NCBI GenBank assembly: GCA_009602725.1
Contig: WELB01000074.1
Span: forward strand, 501,680 to 550,745
DNA length: 49,066 nt
DNA from: Spirogloea muscicola
Taxonomy: Eukaryota > Streptophyta > Zygnematophyceae > Spirogloeales > Spirogloeaceae
Direction of reading: 5' to 3'
A program made the position numbers and the translations under genes. Positions 11,157 to 22,421 of this stretch are shown here, in pieces (positions within the stretch are counted from its first letter, which is position 1; every line of letters begins with the position of its first letter). The notes below the pieces were generated by a model. That model did no database searches, was not told the origin of the DNA, and was given only the letters and a program-made list of their open reading frames with translations.

Positions 11157-12682
11157 CTATTCGCCCTTCTCGCCAGAGGGTCCTTCCTCCAGCTCCTGCA
11201 GGACCTTGTCTCCCACACCTCCACGGTTGATGAAGTGGCCAGAGTGGCTGGATGGTGACTGAGCTGCACCTGTGAACTGGAGGTCATCACGATCATGGTA
11301 CAAAAAACCACATCATATAGTCAGTGCAGCTACACAAGTTGATCTACAGCAATACATTCAGCTCTACTTCAGTACATTCCAAGGGCTTGTGCCACTGGCC
11401 ACTACCAGTCAGAAGCATAGACCTGATAAAGGTAAGGAACGGCACTATTTGAAATTGGTGCAGGTACTGTACAAGACACAGTGAGGCATGCAGATTGGCA
11501 AGCTCCGCAGTTGAGCTAGTGAAGCACGAAGTTCTTCACACCATAGCAAGACATGACAGGGGCTCCAAGACATACATGCACCCAATCACGTACGCGCAGG
11601 GCTTTGCGCCTCCCCTCCACGAGCACACTGTCAATCTGATCCTCATGCTGCTTCAGCTGCGGCTGCACAAGCCTCGTATAGAGTACAGTTGCCCCCTGCA
11701 GCCACAACAGAACCAGCAGCCACCGCAGTCAACATTCTGTGCCAGCTATCATGGCACCATTGCAACAAAGAAGACATTGCTGCCATATAATTTGCATGGG
11801 TGACTTGGCAATACGTTCTTCTGTAAAGAGCGCTTTAGGAATGCCATGCAGCTGAGGAGGCATGATGAGGCTTCTACTAACAGTTGCTACGTGCAGCTGC
11901 AGGTGCATGCCATGACAACACGAAGACACACCAAGCTTGTTAGAATCTGGCATTGGCAGAAAAAAGGTAGAAAGCTATGGACCTTGGTCTGTGGCAGTTG
12001 CAGCCAGAGGATAAAGGCCAGCTTCAAGATATTGTAAAAGTCCCTGCAGCACAAATGACAGCGAGGCCTTTTAGACACATGACCAATGCTGAGTACTGTA
12101 GACCTGAGCTTGCTTAGTCTTGTCCACTTAGACAGCCCAGTGACGTCTTCATGAGATCCATGAAAAATTCACAAAGCGGCAGTGCTCAGCATCCTCAGGC
12201 AGCTGCGGTGGCGAAAGGTGGACGGCAAGCTGACACCAGGTTGACACGGCCCTCTGCCTCGGCACAAGGCGGTTAACAGAAAGTCCAGCTGGGTTTGCAG
12301 CCAGAGCTTGCAATCTTAAGCATGCTTGTCAGCTCAAGCATGCACATCACTCACGGCGAACGATGGAGGGCAGCTCACCAGTTGAGGAGCCAGCTCGAGA
12401 AGTACTCGACAACAGAGAAGAGCGCGAAGACAATCCAGTAGAGGAGCCAGTTCACGGCGGCGTCCATGCTCTTGGATTCCACCGCCTTGAAGCTTGCGTA
12501 TGACGGGTACGCAAAGCTGGCCAGTATCCTGCGAGGCCCATGAGCACCATACTGCAGCGGTGCTCAGCCCGGCTGAGAGCGAGACTGGATCGGAGGCCGC
12601 GGCGAAGGCGGCGGCGGCGGCGGCGGCGGCGGCGTCGTGGCACTCACACGACGGGGCGGACGAGGAAGCCCCCGACACCCAT
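11157..12682 (-). CDS. HVA22: HVA22/REEP (TB2/DP1) family ER-shaping membrane protein
   Basis: Five exons, minus strand: 12682-12648, 12528-12379, 12043-11983, 11695-11594 and 11276-11157 (stop TAG), all in phase, giving 155 residues. The protein starts MGVGGFLVRPVV and then carries the family core in order: AYPSYASFKAVESK, NWLLYWIVFALF with an acidic residue in the following helix, FYNILKLAFILWLQLPQTK, and TVLYTRLVQPQL. TB2/DP1/HVA22 proteins form hydrophobic hairpins in the ER and promote tubule curvature (family knowledge). The length is typical. The tail is short, glycine- and serine-rich and not conserved. Intron 1 contains a (GCC)n tract, and the region upstream contains a single-N assembly join. 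Confidence 0.92.
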
Positions 12683-12853
12683 GAGGGGGTCCGAGACGAG
12701 CTGCGGCGACGGGAGCGGGCCTCGTTTGGCCGCCTCAGGAGCCCATTGGGGGAGGCCGCGGAGAGCCGGCCGTGGAGGGAGGGCCCCTCGCCGGCAACGA
12801 CGAGGCGGCGGCGGCGGCGGCGGCGGCGGCGGNAGCCTGCGATCCCCCCAAGA

Positions 12854-12892
<39 letters not shown>

Positions 12893-12900
12893 CTCGGCGT
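12600..12900. repeat. (CGG)n trinucleotide tracts with single-N join
   Basis: Runs of CGG occur at about 12608-12633, 12803-12832 and 12854-12890, with a single N at 12833. They overlap the 5' end of HVA22. The N most likely marks an unresolved sequencing gap inside the tract rather than one ambiguous base. Confidence 0.8.
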
Positions 12901-14207
12901 TGCCCTAGCGGCAGCCCTAACTTTGACCTACGACAGCGCCACCTGCAGTCTGAACTCGCCGCCACCAAGCCCTCCGCTCTATTGATTCATGGAATAATAC
13001 CGATTGTGTATAATTAGCAGCCGCATCCGTCTTTGCTCTGGTCGGACGTGGGCAACTTGGCAACTCGTTTCTTCGCCTCCCCATCACCCCTGCTCGCTGG
13101 TCCTCCTCCCTGCTTCATCCCTTGTTTCGGGCTGGCCTCTCACTGCCGTTGCCTTACCTCATAGAGCTGATTCTTGCCCAAGTGCCATACTAAGGGGCGC
13201 AGCCTAGGCTTGTGACTCCAGTCGAGAATGAGCGTAGCAAGACGCTGAGGAGGATGCCCGAGATCGAGAACGACTCAAGGGGGTTTGACGAGCCTCTCCT
13301 CCCCCGCTGACTGGCGCTACTGAGTGGGTCACCCCGCACGCCATAGCCAACTTGCCTTTGTGATATTTCGCAGCCGCTGCCTTCTCTTGGAAACCTTTCT
13401 TATCTTAGATGCATTTCTCTTCGGGCCGGCCAGTCACAGCCATTACCTCCTCCATGGAGGTCCCAGCACTATTTTTTCTCTTTTGCCCTTTATTGAGAAA
13501 TAAACTTCCCATGCTTTCCTACCTGTTTCTGGTACGTTAAGCTGGTCAGTCACATCCTGTGCTTCCTCTGTGGAGCTTACTTTTGTTCGGCCACCCTAGA
13601 TCGTCCAATTCATGCACTTGGCAGGCCCCACAGCCACTCCCTGAAATTAAATTTGCTCCTCAAATAATATAGCTGTTAGCCTCAGGTGCAGGTCATGGCT
13701 GCTGCTCGATGGACTCTAGCAGCCGCTGGCGACCTATTGTCATTGTCAATATGACAATAGCTGGCAGATAATTATCAACAAGAAGGCTTACTGCGCAAGT
13801 AGAGCGTAAGAAAGACAGCAAGAACCAAGCGACTTTGAAGGAAGAAATTGCAGGACATGACCAGATTTGTTTAACCTCCTAGCAGTTGCGGCGACTTGTT
13901 GAAACTAATTGTAACAAGGTCTTGTTGCACATAGTATACAACATGTTACTGTTCCGTGACTGACCTGAGTAACAGTATCAAGCCGAGCTGCTAGTATGAA
14001 CAATGTGATACACGACAGCATACCTTCGTCACTGCAATCAGGCAGCCTTTACTACACTGCGGAATGCTGAAATTTCAAGCACTGCTCATCATTCTGCACT
14101 GGCATCTTTCATTCACTCCCGCTGTCAGCCTACCTGGAGGACTTGAACAAGGGCAACCTCACTTCTTGGTGTTGGAGCTGACTGCCAGCTCTGCACACCT
14201 CGACCTT
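12901..14207. other. Spacer with degenerate hairpin repeats, no gene
   Basis: No coding block was recognised. Three degenerate members of the dispersed GGGCTGG...CAGCC hairpin repeat start near 13125, 13419 and 13537. An AATAAA occurs near 13499 without an associated gene. The right end should be the dihydroorotase 3' UTR. Confidence 0.5.
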
Positions 14208-16840
14208 TCATGTCACAGCCCAGGCCAGGGTCTCACCAGCCGCAAAAGGCACCACAGTCCCCTCACCAAAGGGGTAAGAAGCAGGCACTCTCCACGGAGC
14301 CCTGGAGATTGTTACAGTCTCATTGTTTCTAGGCAGGCCATAAAAGTCTGGGCCATTGAAACTCGCAAAGGCCTCAAGCTTATCGAGTGCACCCTCCTGC
14401 ACAACAATGATTGTTTGCATCAAAAGAGGGCAGCAGGCTAATTGTCTATGAGATAAAGCAGCATATAGAAAGCCGTTAAGATGTTTCCTGAGACACCACA
14501 AACAATGTCTGAGGTCCTGTAGTAAGCCCCACATGCATCTAGTACATCAAGCATAGACCTTTTTGTGATTGACCAATACAAGCTTGTGCACTTTGTTCTC
14601 CTGCATCGTCCTAAGTGTTACCATAGGATGACTACCTAGTCAAGATGCTGCCAGACTTGCTAACCTGCTCGAAGGCCCTCGCGTAAAGCGGCAGGGCAGC
14701 ATGAGCAGAGAACACCCCAGCGCATCCGCAGGGAGCCTCCTTGGTTAGCCTCTCATGAGGGGCGCTGTCTGTGCCCAGGAAGAACTGCTTACTGCCGCTA
14801 GTTACGGCTTTCAGCACAGCCTGTCCTGCAAGACAAACAAATTGCCACAAAGAGTGACTATTACAAGGTGAGGAGCAAGGTGATGATCTAGATTGCTTGT
14901 CATAATTGTTTTAGGCTTGCAGTAGTCAGTAGTAGGAGCTCTAAGCAAGCAGCGTGCTAACAGAAGAGGCTCACTGTGGCTCTCGCGCTTGAGGACGGGC
15001 AGGCAGTAGTGGTGTGGTCGCAGGCCACCCTGGAAGAGGGCGTTGCGACTCAGCAGAAGGTGGTGCGGGGTCACAGTTGCTCCAACCTGCTCTGCAATGA
15101 GAAAGCGAAAAGCAGGCGGGAATAAAAAGTCATGCTCTCCTGCGTATAGTTAGGCAGATTTGACAGTCTATGAACCTGTAATACTAGGCCCTGCGGGTCG
15201 GGCGAGGGCTAGTTTTTATGTCCTCTTTCTGTGCTTCTTTGACAAGTGGAGCAACCTTGTTGGGCTCCTATGACAAGACCTTGCCCTGGTTTCAAATTTT
15301 TTGTGTGCTTCCTTGACAAGTGGAGCAGCCTTGTTGGGCTCCCATGACAAGACCTTGCCCTCAATTCACTTAACTTGCCATTCACGTCACCCTGATGTGG
15401 TTCAGTGATGTGTTGTGTAGCAAAGCGCCAGGATGAGGGGTACGGCACCAACCTGGCGCACAGCTCTGCAGGAAATTGACGGCGTTCTCGGTCGTGATGT
15501 GCTCCAGAACAATGCGCAGCGAAGGCAGGCGGTCAACCAGCGGGATGAGCACCTGTTGGATAAAGACCTTCTCTCGGTCAAAGATGTCCACCTCAGGGTC
15601 TGTTACCTCCCCGTGGACCTGCACAAAGATTGGTGAGACACTAGCTCAGATCAGCATGCCAAGCTATGGCGAGTTCTGTAGACTGTGCTATTAGTTGCTG
15701 CCTGTCAGTCGTGCCATGTACTCTTGCTACAATCTGATGAGACTTCTTTCCTATTCCTTTGAGGATTGCTTCCCACTGCATATGCCCAGCACAGACCACC
15801 CACTTCGCGCTTGCAGGCTGCCAAGAGTGTTTGTCACTCAGCAGGACAGCCAGACTCCTAATTTTGTGCCTCACAATCTGCTAGCATCATGCATGGCCTT
15901 CATACCATAAAAATCACAATGGCCGAACGGGACAACTCACAAGCAGTGGCAGTCCACACTCGGCCATTGCTTGCAGGGCAGGAAAGCACCGCCCAAAGAG
16001 GTCCGTGACTCCGGCGTCGGAGTTGGTCGTTGCCCCGGCTGGGTAGAGCTTCAGTGCGTGCACGATCCCGCTGCTCTCTGCTCACACTCTGCAGCGCACT
16101 ATGAGGACGGCCGCAGAAAGCTGAAATCAACACTCCATCACTACGCAGTGTGGCAATGTGACGTCTTCACTCGACTGCGTCACTGATATTGAGAGAGCGC
16201 CATGCTCAAGTACACCTGGTCGACAGATGATTCTGACAGGCCTCAGGGTCGTACTTGCAGCATACACCTCCTTGGAGGTGGTGTTGTCGGTCAAATACAG
16301 CGTCATCAGGGGCTCGAAGTCGCTGCCTAAGGGCAGTGCTGCCAATATCCTGTCCCGGTATGCAACCGCCGCTTCAACCGTGGTGACTGGGGGCCTCAGG
16401 TTGGGCATCACTATGGCCCGCTTGAACACGCTCGCACTGCAAGGAGCGAGTAGCACCGGGACATAGCTTAGTCAACAAGTGCGCCATTGAGCACGCTCAG
16501 AGCACGAAACGTACACCTCGCAGCGCACTGCTCAATCACAGTACTTGGCAGCTGAGGACCTTCAGCATCCGCAGCGGCAATGCTGCTTGCTTCTGCTGGA
16601 GGCATTGTGTGCAGCCGAAGCTGGTAAGCCAGCCTTCCCCGCATCTTCCATGTCCCCGGACTCCCGGAGCAATGCCAATTCGCGGCTGTTGGGGAAAGCC
16701 TCGGAACGCAATGACTGAGCATCAAAAGGGAGCGCCGATGCACAGCCGCACCTGTGCGCCACGACGGAGGCCAGGCCGGGGCCGTCGCGCAGGTGGAGGT
16801 GCCAGTCGTCGGGCCGCGCGATGGTCAGCTCCTGCCGCAT
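14208..16840 (-). CDS. PYR4: Dihydroorotase, class II (pyrimidine biosynthesis)
   Basis: Seven exons, minus strand: 16840-16752, 16436-16255, 16077-15941, 15618-15453, 15091-14975, 14825-14665 and 14396-14208, all in phase, giving 346 residues, normal for the family. The enzyme cyclises carbamoyl-aspartate to dihydroorotate in de novo UMP synthesis. Visible metal and active-site motifs are HLHLRD near the N terminus, the carbamylated-lysine block ALKLYPAG, the His of VHGEV, LEHITT, and the C-terminal [10 protein letters not shown] followed by [14 protein letters not shown] chose the ATG just before [12 protein letters not shown]. The frame stays open upstream to another ATG at 16954, which could add a targeting peptide, but a single N at 16907 makes that stretch unreliable. 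Intron 4 holds a 74-bp tandem duplication. The start is divergent from SEC61G. Confidence 0.95.
15231..15362. repeat. 74-bp tandem duplication in dihydroorotase intron 4
   Basis: Two copies starting gtgctt at 15231 and 15305 share long stretches such as gacaagtggagca and ccttgttgggctcc. They lie wholly inside the intron. Confidence 0.85.
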
Positions 16841-17349
16841 GCCCGTGCCGCGGAGCGCCTCCGCCGGCGGCTCCGCCAGCACGGCCCGCGCGGCCCGCCA
16901 CCGCGGNGGCGGCGGCGCGGGGGGGTTGAGGAGGGCGGGGCTGGGAACGAGCATCGAGGGGGTGGATTTTCTGAAGGCGTGGGGTTTTAGGGCCTTCAGG
17001 GCGTCGCCGGGCGGGCGCCATTTCCTCCGCGTTGCGTCTGCCGGGGAGGGCCCGGAGCCTGCCATGGACGCGGGCCCGGGCCCCGGCCCTCCTGACAAGG
17101 ACGGCCTGCAGCCGCGTCCGGGCGAGCCACTGCCGTCGCCACCGCCCCCGCCGCCGCCGCCACCGCCGCCGCCACTCGCGCCGCACATTCGAGCTGCGCG
17201 CCGTTCTGAGTGAGACACTGCGACGCGCATCGCCGCCGCCGTTGCCGTCACCGCCGCCGCCGCCGACGACGGGCGCACCGTAGGGCCCAACGGTCGCTGC
17301 CTGGCCAGAAGCCTCTGCGGAGCCACCGAGCGGCCTCCGCCGTCGCCGT

Positions 17350-17380
<31 letters not shown>

Positions 17381-17499
17381 GCCACCGCAACCGTCGCCCT
17401 TTTCGCCGCCGCTGCCGCCGCCGATGCGAGTCCTCTGAAGCGCGTATACCTTCTACTTCCGAGCTCCCTCTGCCTCCGCAGCTGCCGCCGTTCGCCATC
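16841..17499. promoter_or_regulatory. Divergent promoter region dihydroorotase/SEC61G
   Basis: About 660 bases separate the two start codons. The spacer is very GC-rich with (CCG)n tracts at about 17138-17175 and 17340-17420 and a single N at 17907 minus 1000 (that is, 16907). No TATA box is evident. A shared promoter is inferred from head-to-head arrangement only. Confidence 0.5.
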
Positions 17500-17809
17500 A
17501 TGGACGCCCTCGATTCCGTGGCGCAGCCGATGAAAAACTTCGCCAAGGACAGCATTCGCCTCGTCAAGCGCTGCCACAAGCCCGATCGCAAGGGTACGTC
17601 CCCAGCCTCGTCTGCTGGCTGTTGCTGTGCATGGCCTCTACCAGCTTCGTCTTAGCAGCAGCGGCCATGACCTGCCTCTCGCTGCGAGTGCAGAGTTCAC
17701 CAAGGTGGCGTTCCGCACCGCCTGCGGCTTCGTCGTCATGGGCTTCGTTGGCTTCTTCGTCAAGCTCATCTTCATCCCCATCAACCAGATCATCGTCGGC
17801 TCTGGCTGA
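17500..17809 (+). CDS. SEC61G: SEC61 gamma subunit of the ER protein translocon
   Basis: Two exons, 17500-17593 and 17694-17809, join in phase to give 69 residues, the usual length. The N-terminal cytosolic helix contains [16 protein letters not shown], followed by [12 protein letters not shown] and the tail-anchored membrane helix [17 protein letters not shown]. This single-pass subunit clamps the Sec61 alpha channel in the ER membrane (family knowledge). Both the basic amphipathic helix and the conserved IPIN turn are intact. Confidence 0.97.
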
Positions 17810-18633
17810 CTGTCAGCCTGGCAGCCCCAGCAGTGACAGGCGGATAATGGCTTCAAGAAGGGGCACGTTGGCCCCACTGCATTGGCAATGCCTTTGGAGG
17901 CCGCGGTTGTGTTCGACACCTCTGCACTGCACGCCATCATGACAGCGTGCAGCCATCTCTTGCAGCCCTATCGGCTCACAGAGGGACTGTGCTTTATTGC
18001 AGTTACTGCAGACAGGCACAGGTAAGAGCACCTCAACGTGTTGGAACGCTGCCAGTGAAGACGCAGCACTGCTTCACTTGTTGGTTCTATGTGTCAAGAA
18101 AATTACAGAAGTTGAGCACTTCTGCCATTGTCTTGCCAGTTTATCCAAGGCCAATAGCACCTCGAATCAGCCAACCGTGTGTGGGCATGCGAAAGCAGCA
18201 ACGGCAGCAAGTGCAGGTTGTACTTGCGCTGGTTCTGGACCCCTGACAACGGCACAGTGGCGTGGCCCAGCTGTCAACAAAGTGACTGAAATGCAAAAAC
18301 TATTAAAGGGAGGATCAACCCATTGTTAAATTAAACCCATGCATGAGAGACTTTCACTAGTCTGTGGATGGGAGCAGGCTAGGAACCAGAGCGCTTAGAT
18401 GGATGAGTTTCTGATGTACTCCCGTCACCTTTCTCCGGAATGAAATTCTTCTCTAAAGTTGTAACACTAGGCCACCACCTAAGTGACAGACTTTGATCAA
18501 GTCAGGCTGGTCGCTGTCAACCTTATCTGGCTAGCGACTGCATCTAAGATAAGACTAGCAGCTACTAAGAAAATCAGAGCAAAAGCGAGAGTGAGCTCGG
18601 AGCTCACGAGGCCAAGCTTGAAGGGCATTGCAA
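17810..18633. other. Convergent 3' spacer SEC61G/unknown protein
   Basis: No gene or clear repeat is seen. A TGTAA, the usual green-algal polyadenylation signal, occurs near 18456 but is about 650 bases past the SEC61G stop, so I do not assign it. Confidence 0.45.
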
Positions 18634-21533
18634 TCAAAAGAGGGTGGTCTTGATGCCAAGCCGGTGCATGCGAATGAGAAATGGCTGCTCGCCCTCCTCG
18701 AGCGGGAAGCGCCTCGGGAAGTCCACTGTGGCAGCCAGCCGCAGGTTGGTGTGCTGCCCTATCCGCACCACCTGCTCGTCAAACTCGAGTCCTGTGCAAC
18801 ACTTGCAATATACTCACAATCTTGGCCATGCTTAGACTGTGTGATACCTCATCAACCCCTCGTGAGTGGCCTGGGATTCGACCATGAATACTGCACTGCA
18901 TTTGGCAATCCTGCCTTCTAGGCACAACATCCCGGGAGGAAGTGCTATATGCTACTACTGGGACAGCTTGTTCTTGAGATTGATTCGTTGCTCCACAGTA
19001 CACAGTACATTCACTACTAGACATAAGATCTCAGTCAAGGACCATAGCACACCCAAGTAGGACCTGAGCATCAGTACTCACCGCCAGGCGTGAGGTGCAC
19101 GCCGCTGCCGAGCGGGTTGAAAAGATTAAGCATCACTCTAGCCTCTGACGGGTCATAGAACTTATCCAGCCTCGCAACAGGAATTCTGCACATGATCCAG
19201 GTACAGCAGCCTTCTAGTCAGTGCTGCAGAGATTGAATATGGCACACTTTTAAAATTTTCAGATCAAGCCATGAATTGGATGGTGAGAAAGCAGCAGTCG
19301 TTGGCATAGCACTACAAAGCAAGTTGCAGGGTATGCTGCAACACTGCACAGGCTCAAGGGATCTTTGCCATCATACTTGTATCGGATGTCCACCGCAAGG
19401 TTGGTCTCGCCGATTGGCCACTTGCCCCTCAGCTCCAGCTCAGGGAGTGGCAGCAGGTGCAAAGCAGCATGCTTGGCACGCAGGCGAAGCTTCGGCTGGA
19501 GGGAGCTTGTGTCCATCTCGTAGTTGAAGCCCCCTAGCGACAGATCAAGGAGGCGACAGGCGGGGTCAGATCGCACTACAAGCTGCATGTATGCCTTCTG
19601 TAAAGTCGTGACACAACTGCGACTGTGACTTGGTTAAGACCATCAAGCATGCACTTAAGAAGTCAGAGCCTCGCTGTGTCCTTGACACAGGCTGCAGGAT
19701 TGCTCTCAACAACATTTCCACGTTGCCACAAAGATTTTCATTTGCCACTTATCCAGGCGGGGCACATTGGTCATGCCTGCGAGTGTGGCTCCATACGGCA
19801 GCGACGGCTGTCCTGTGAACTTGTCGGGAAAGTCCCACACCTGCAGCAGTTTCAGATAGTTCTATGTACAGATACTGGAGCATGGGCCCACATGCAGGAG
19901 ACGTCAAGTGCAACCATACTACCAGGTGGAAAAGCAAAACCCCTCAAGTACTAAGTCAACACAAGACCGTCACCTGCATGAGCTTAAGGCGAGCGCCCTC
20001 GCCCTGGAACCCGTTAAGGCCCAGGAGGTTGCCAAAGGGCGTCAGGTAGCTCCCTGCCATGGTCCGTCGGTCAGCAAAGTAACCCCCCGCAGGCGGCGGT
20101 GGCCCATTGAGCTGCCGCCCACCCTGGGATATTGTTCCTGCAGCTCTCCAGATGAGCACGCTTCATGAGCAGGACGCAGATAAGCCGGTAATCTGAATGC
20201 CAACGCATAGTCAACAGTAGGTGAAGTGCCATTTACTGATGCCTCCGCAAGAGGCTCGCAGGCTGGTAACCAACAAGGTCAGAAGTCTTTAGCCAAGCAC
20301 GGCACGGACTTGAGGAGTGTTACCGCGTGGCGCTAGTCCTGAATAAGAAACGCGTATCATCTAAGCACCGGCACTGCAAGCCCGGCTCTTGTGCATCGGA
20401 GCGACAAATCTATGGATTCCACCACTCACCGGGGGGCTGCCCATAGTAGCTCCTGGGATAGCCACTGTTCTGCGTGAAGGCCACGCCGTCAATGTCCTGG
20501 CTCGTGGGTGCAGGCGGACGAGACCAGTGACGGTCAGCTATGTGTCCGCTCCGCAGGAACAGGCGCAAAAGCCTTCCACGTAGCTTAAGCTAAGCACAAG
20601 CTGCGCTTAAGCTACGCACTCTGTATTGTAGTGCGAGCTTTGGCAACCTCTAGAGTGCCGAGCGGCAAGGTAGACTCCTGTCACGGCATAATATCCCCTT
20701 ACAGCAAAATCGGAGTCTAAGTCTTGCTGGCCTGCTGAAGTGGGGCGCAGCTCACATCCGGCTGGTCACGCGATCGAAACGGTCGCTGGAACTTGGGAGG
20801 GCGCCGCAGGTCAATGCGTGCGACGGTGTGCGAAGTTCCCCAGAGTGCTCCGAGCAGGCGGCCGAGGATCGTTTCCTGGCCCTTGTCATTGCGGGTGTAT
20901 GAGCCATGGGACGACCTGCCGCGCAGGCCGGAGCGACATTGTCATATGCACACGGCTCTTGTTTAGCCATTTGACTGTTTGTTTCATTCCCTTTTCTACT
21001 TTGGTACTATAACAACCCTGATGACATTCCTGAACTCTTCTGATCAAGTTACTGTATCCAATACAGGACTTAACGGGCTTCCATAATCAGACGCCTCTCT
21101 GGCCAGGAGCTGGCAACTGTCTATGAGTCAACAACATCCGCTCGCTCACCCCACCTTCGTGGACCAACTTTGAGGTGCCCATTACGACCATGGCTGACGG
21201 CGAGCACGGAGCAGGCGGATTACCGCAGTGGCAGCGGAGCACCGGCGGCAAGGCCGGCAGCATTACCGGCTCAGCGCGGAGTCCGGCTGCAGGTAGACGC
21301 CAGACCCGGGCCCGAAGGTGCCCTCCTGAGCAACGGCCAGCAGGACCGCCAGCCCAGAAGCTGTGACACTCGCAAGCGGCGGCTCATGCGGGAGCCCGGA
21401 GACGGCCAGGGCTGAGCGCGCTGGCTGCCGGCAGGCGGGGCCTGACCTCGACGCGGTTGTGGCTGTGGCCGAGCGCCTCCGGCGCCGGCGGCGGCGCGGA
21501 GGGCTCGTACCCCGGCGAGTACGTCTCCGCCAT
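18634..21533 (-). CDS. Protein of unknown function, beta-strand-rich C-terminal half
   Basis: Nine exons join in phase on the minus strand: 21533-21447, 21325-21267, 20915-20756, 20496-20430, 20137-19974, 19840-19730, 19597-19377, 19185-19082 and 18791-18634, giving 376 residues. I do not recognise the family. The first 60 residues (MAETYSPGYEPSAPPPAPEA...) are Pro- and Ser-rich and probably disordered, followed by GRLLGALWG and a second Pro/Gly-rich linker (GGRQLNGPPPPAGGYF). From about residue 165 the sequence has many short alternating hydrophobic/polar segments, such as LRLRAKHAALHLL and TNLRLAATVDF, and ends LGIKTTLF with a terminal phenylalanine. That pattern would fit a beta-barrel or beta-sandwich protein; this is inference. 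No transmembrane helix or obvious signal peptide is visible. The start faces IBA57 across the assembly gap. Strong phase consistency makes the gene model credible although the function is unknown. Confidence 0.7.
20580..20615. repeat. Perfect 11-bp-arm inverted repeat
   Basis: Arms gtagcttaagc (20580-20590) and gcttaagctac (20605-20615) flank 14 bases that themselves contain agc...gct. It lies in an intron of the unknown gene and could form a cruciform or an RNA hairpin. Confidence 0.85.
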
Positions 21534-21638
21534 TGCCGCGGCGCGCCTGCCGACGCCGCCGCTGGCTTAGCAGCGCCGGCGCCGGGCTCGGCTTTGCCGG
21601 CCGGCCGACTCCGGCAAGCGCCCCCGCCGCAGCCCTCC

Positions 21639-22421
21639 NNNNNNNNNNNNNNNNNNNNNNNNNNNNNNNNNNNNNNNNNNNNNNNNNNNNNNNNNNNNNN
21701 NNNNNNNNNNNNNNNNNNNNNNNNNNNNNNNNNNNNNNNNNNNNNNNNNNNNNNNNNNNNNNNNNNNNNNNNNNNNNNNNNNNNNNNNNNNNNNNNNNNN
21801 NNNNNNNNNNNNNNNNNNNNNNNNNNNNNNNNNNNNNNNNNNNNNNNNNNNNNNNNNNNNNNNNNNNNNNNNNNNNNNNNNNNNNNNNNNNNNNNNNNNN
21901 NNNNNNNNNNNNNNNNNNNNNNNNNNNNNNNNNNNNNNNNNNNNNNNNNNNNNNNNNNNNNNNNNNNNNNNNNNNNNNNNNNNNNNNNNNNNNNNNNNNN
22001 NNNNNNNNNNNNNNNNNNNNNNNNNNNNNNNNNNNNNNNNNNNNNNNNNNNNNNNNNNNNNNNNNNNNNNNNNNNNNNNNNNNNNNNNNNNNNNNNNNNN
22101 NNNNNNNNNNNNNNNNNNNNNNNNNNNNNNNNNNNNNNNNNNNNNNNNNNNNNNNNNNNNNNNNNNNNNNNNNNNNNNNNNNNNNNNNNNNNNNNNNNNN
22201 NNNNNNNNNNNNNNNNNNNNNNNNNNNNNNNNNNNNNNNNNNNNNNNNNNNNNNNNNNNNNNNNNNNNNNNNNNNNNNNNNNNNNNNNNNNNNNNNNNNN
22301 NNNNNNNNNNNNNNNNNNNNNNNNNNNNNNNNNNNNNNNNNNNNNNNNNNNNNNNNNNNNNNNNNNNNNNNNNNNNNNNNNNNNNNNNNNNNNNNNNNNN
22401 NNNNNNNNNNNNNNNNNNNNN
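21639..22421. other. Assembly gap (run of N)
   Basis: A run of about 783 N. It hides the spacer between the unknown gene and IBA57 and the 5' end of IBA57. Flanking sequence is extremely GC-rich. Confidence 0.99.

Noticed and set aside
18860-18890. tRNA T-arm-like sequence ggattcgacc
   Set aside because: No acceptor stem, D-arm or anticodon arm fits around it.
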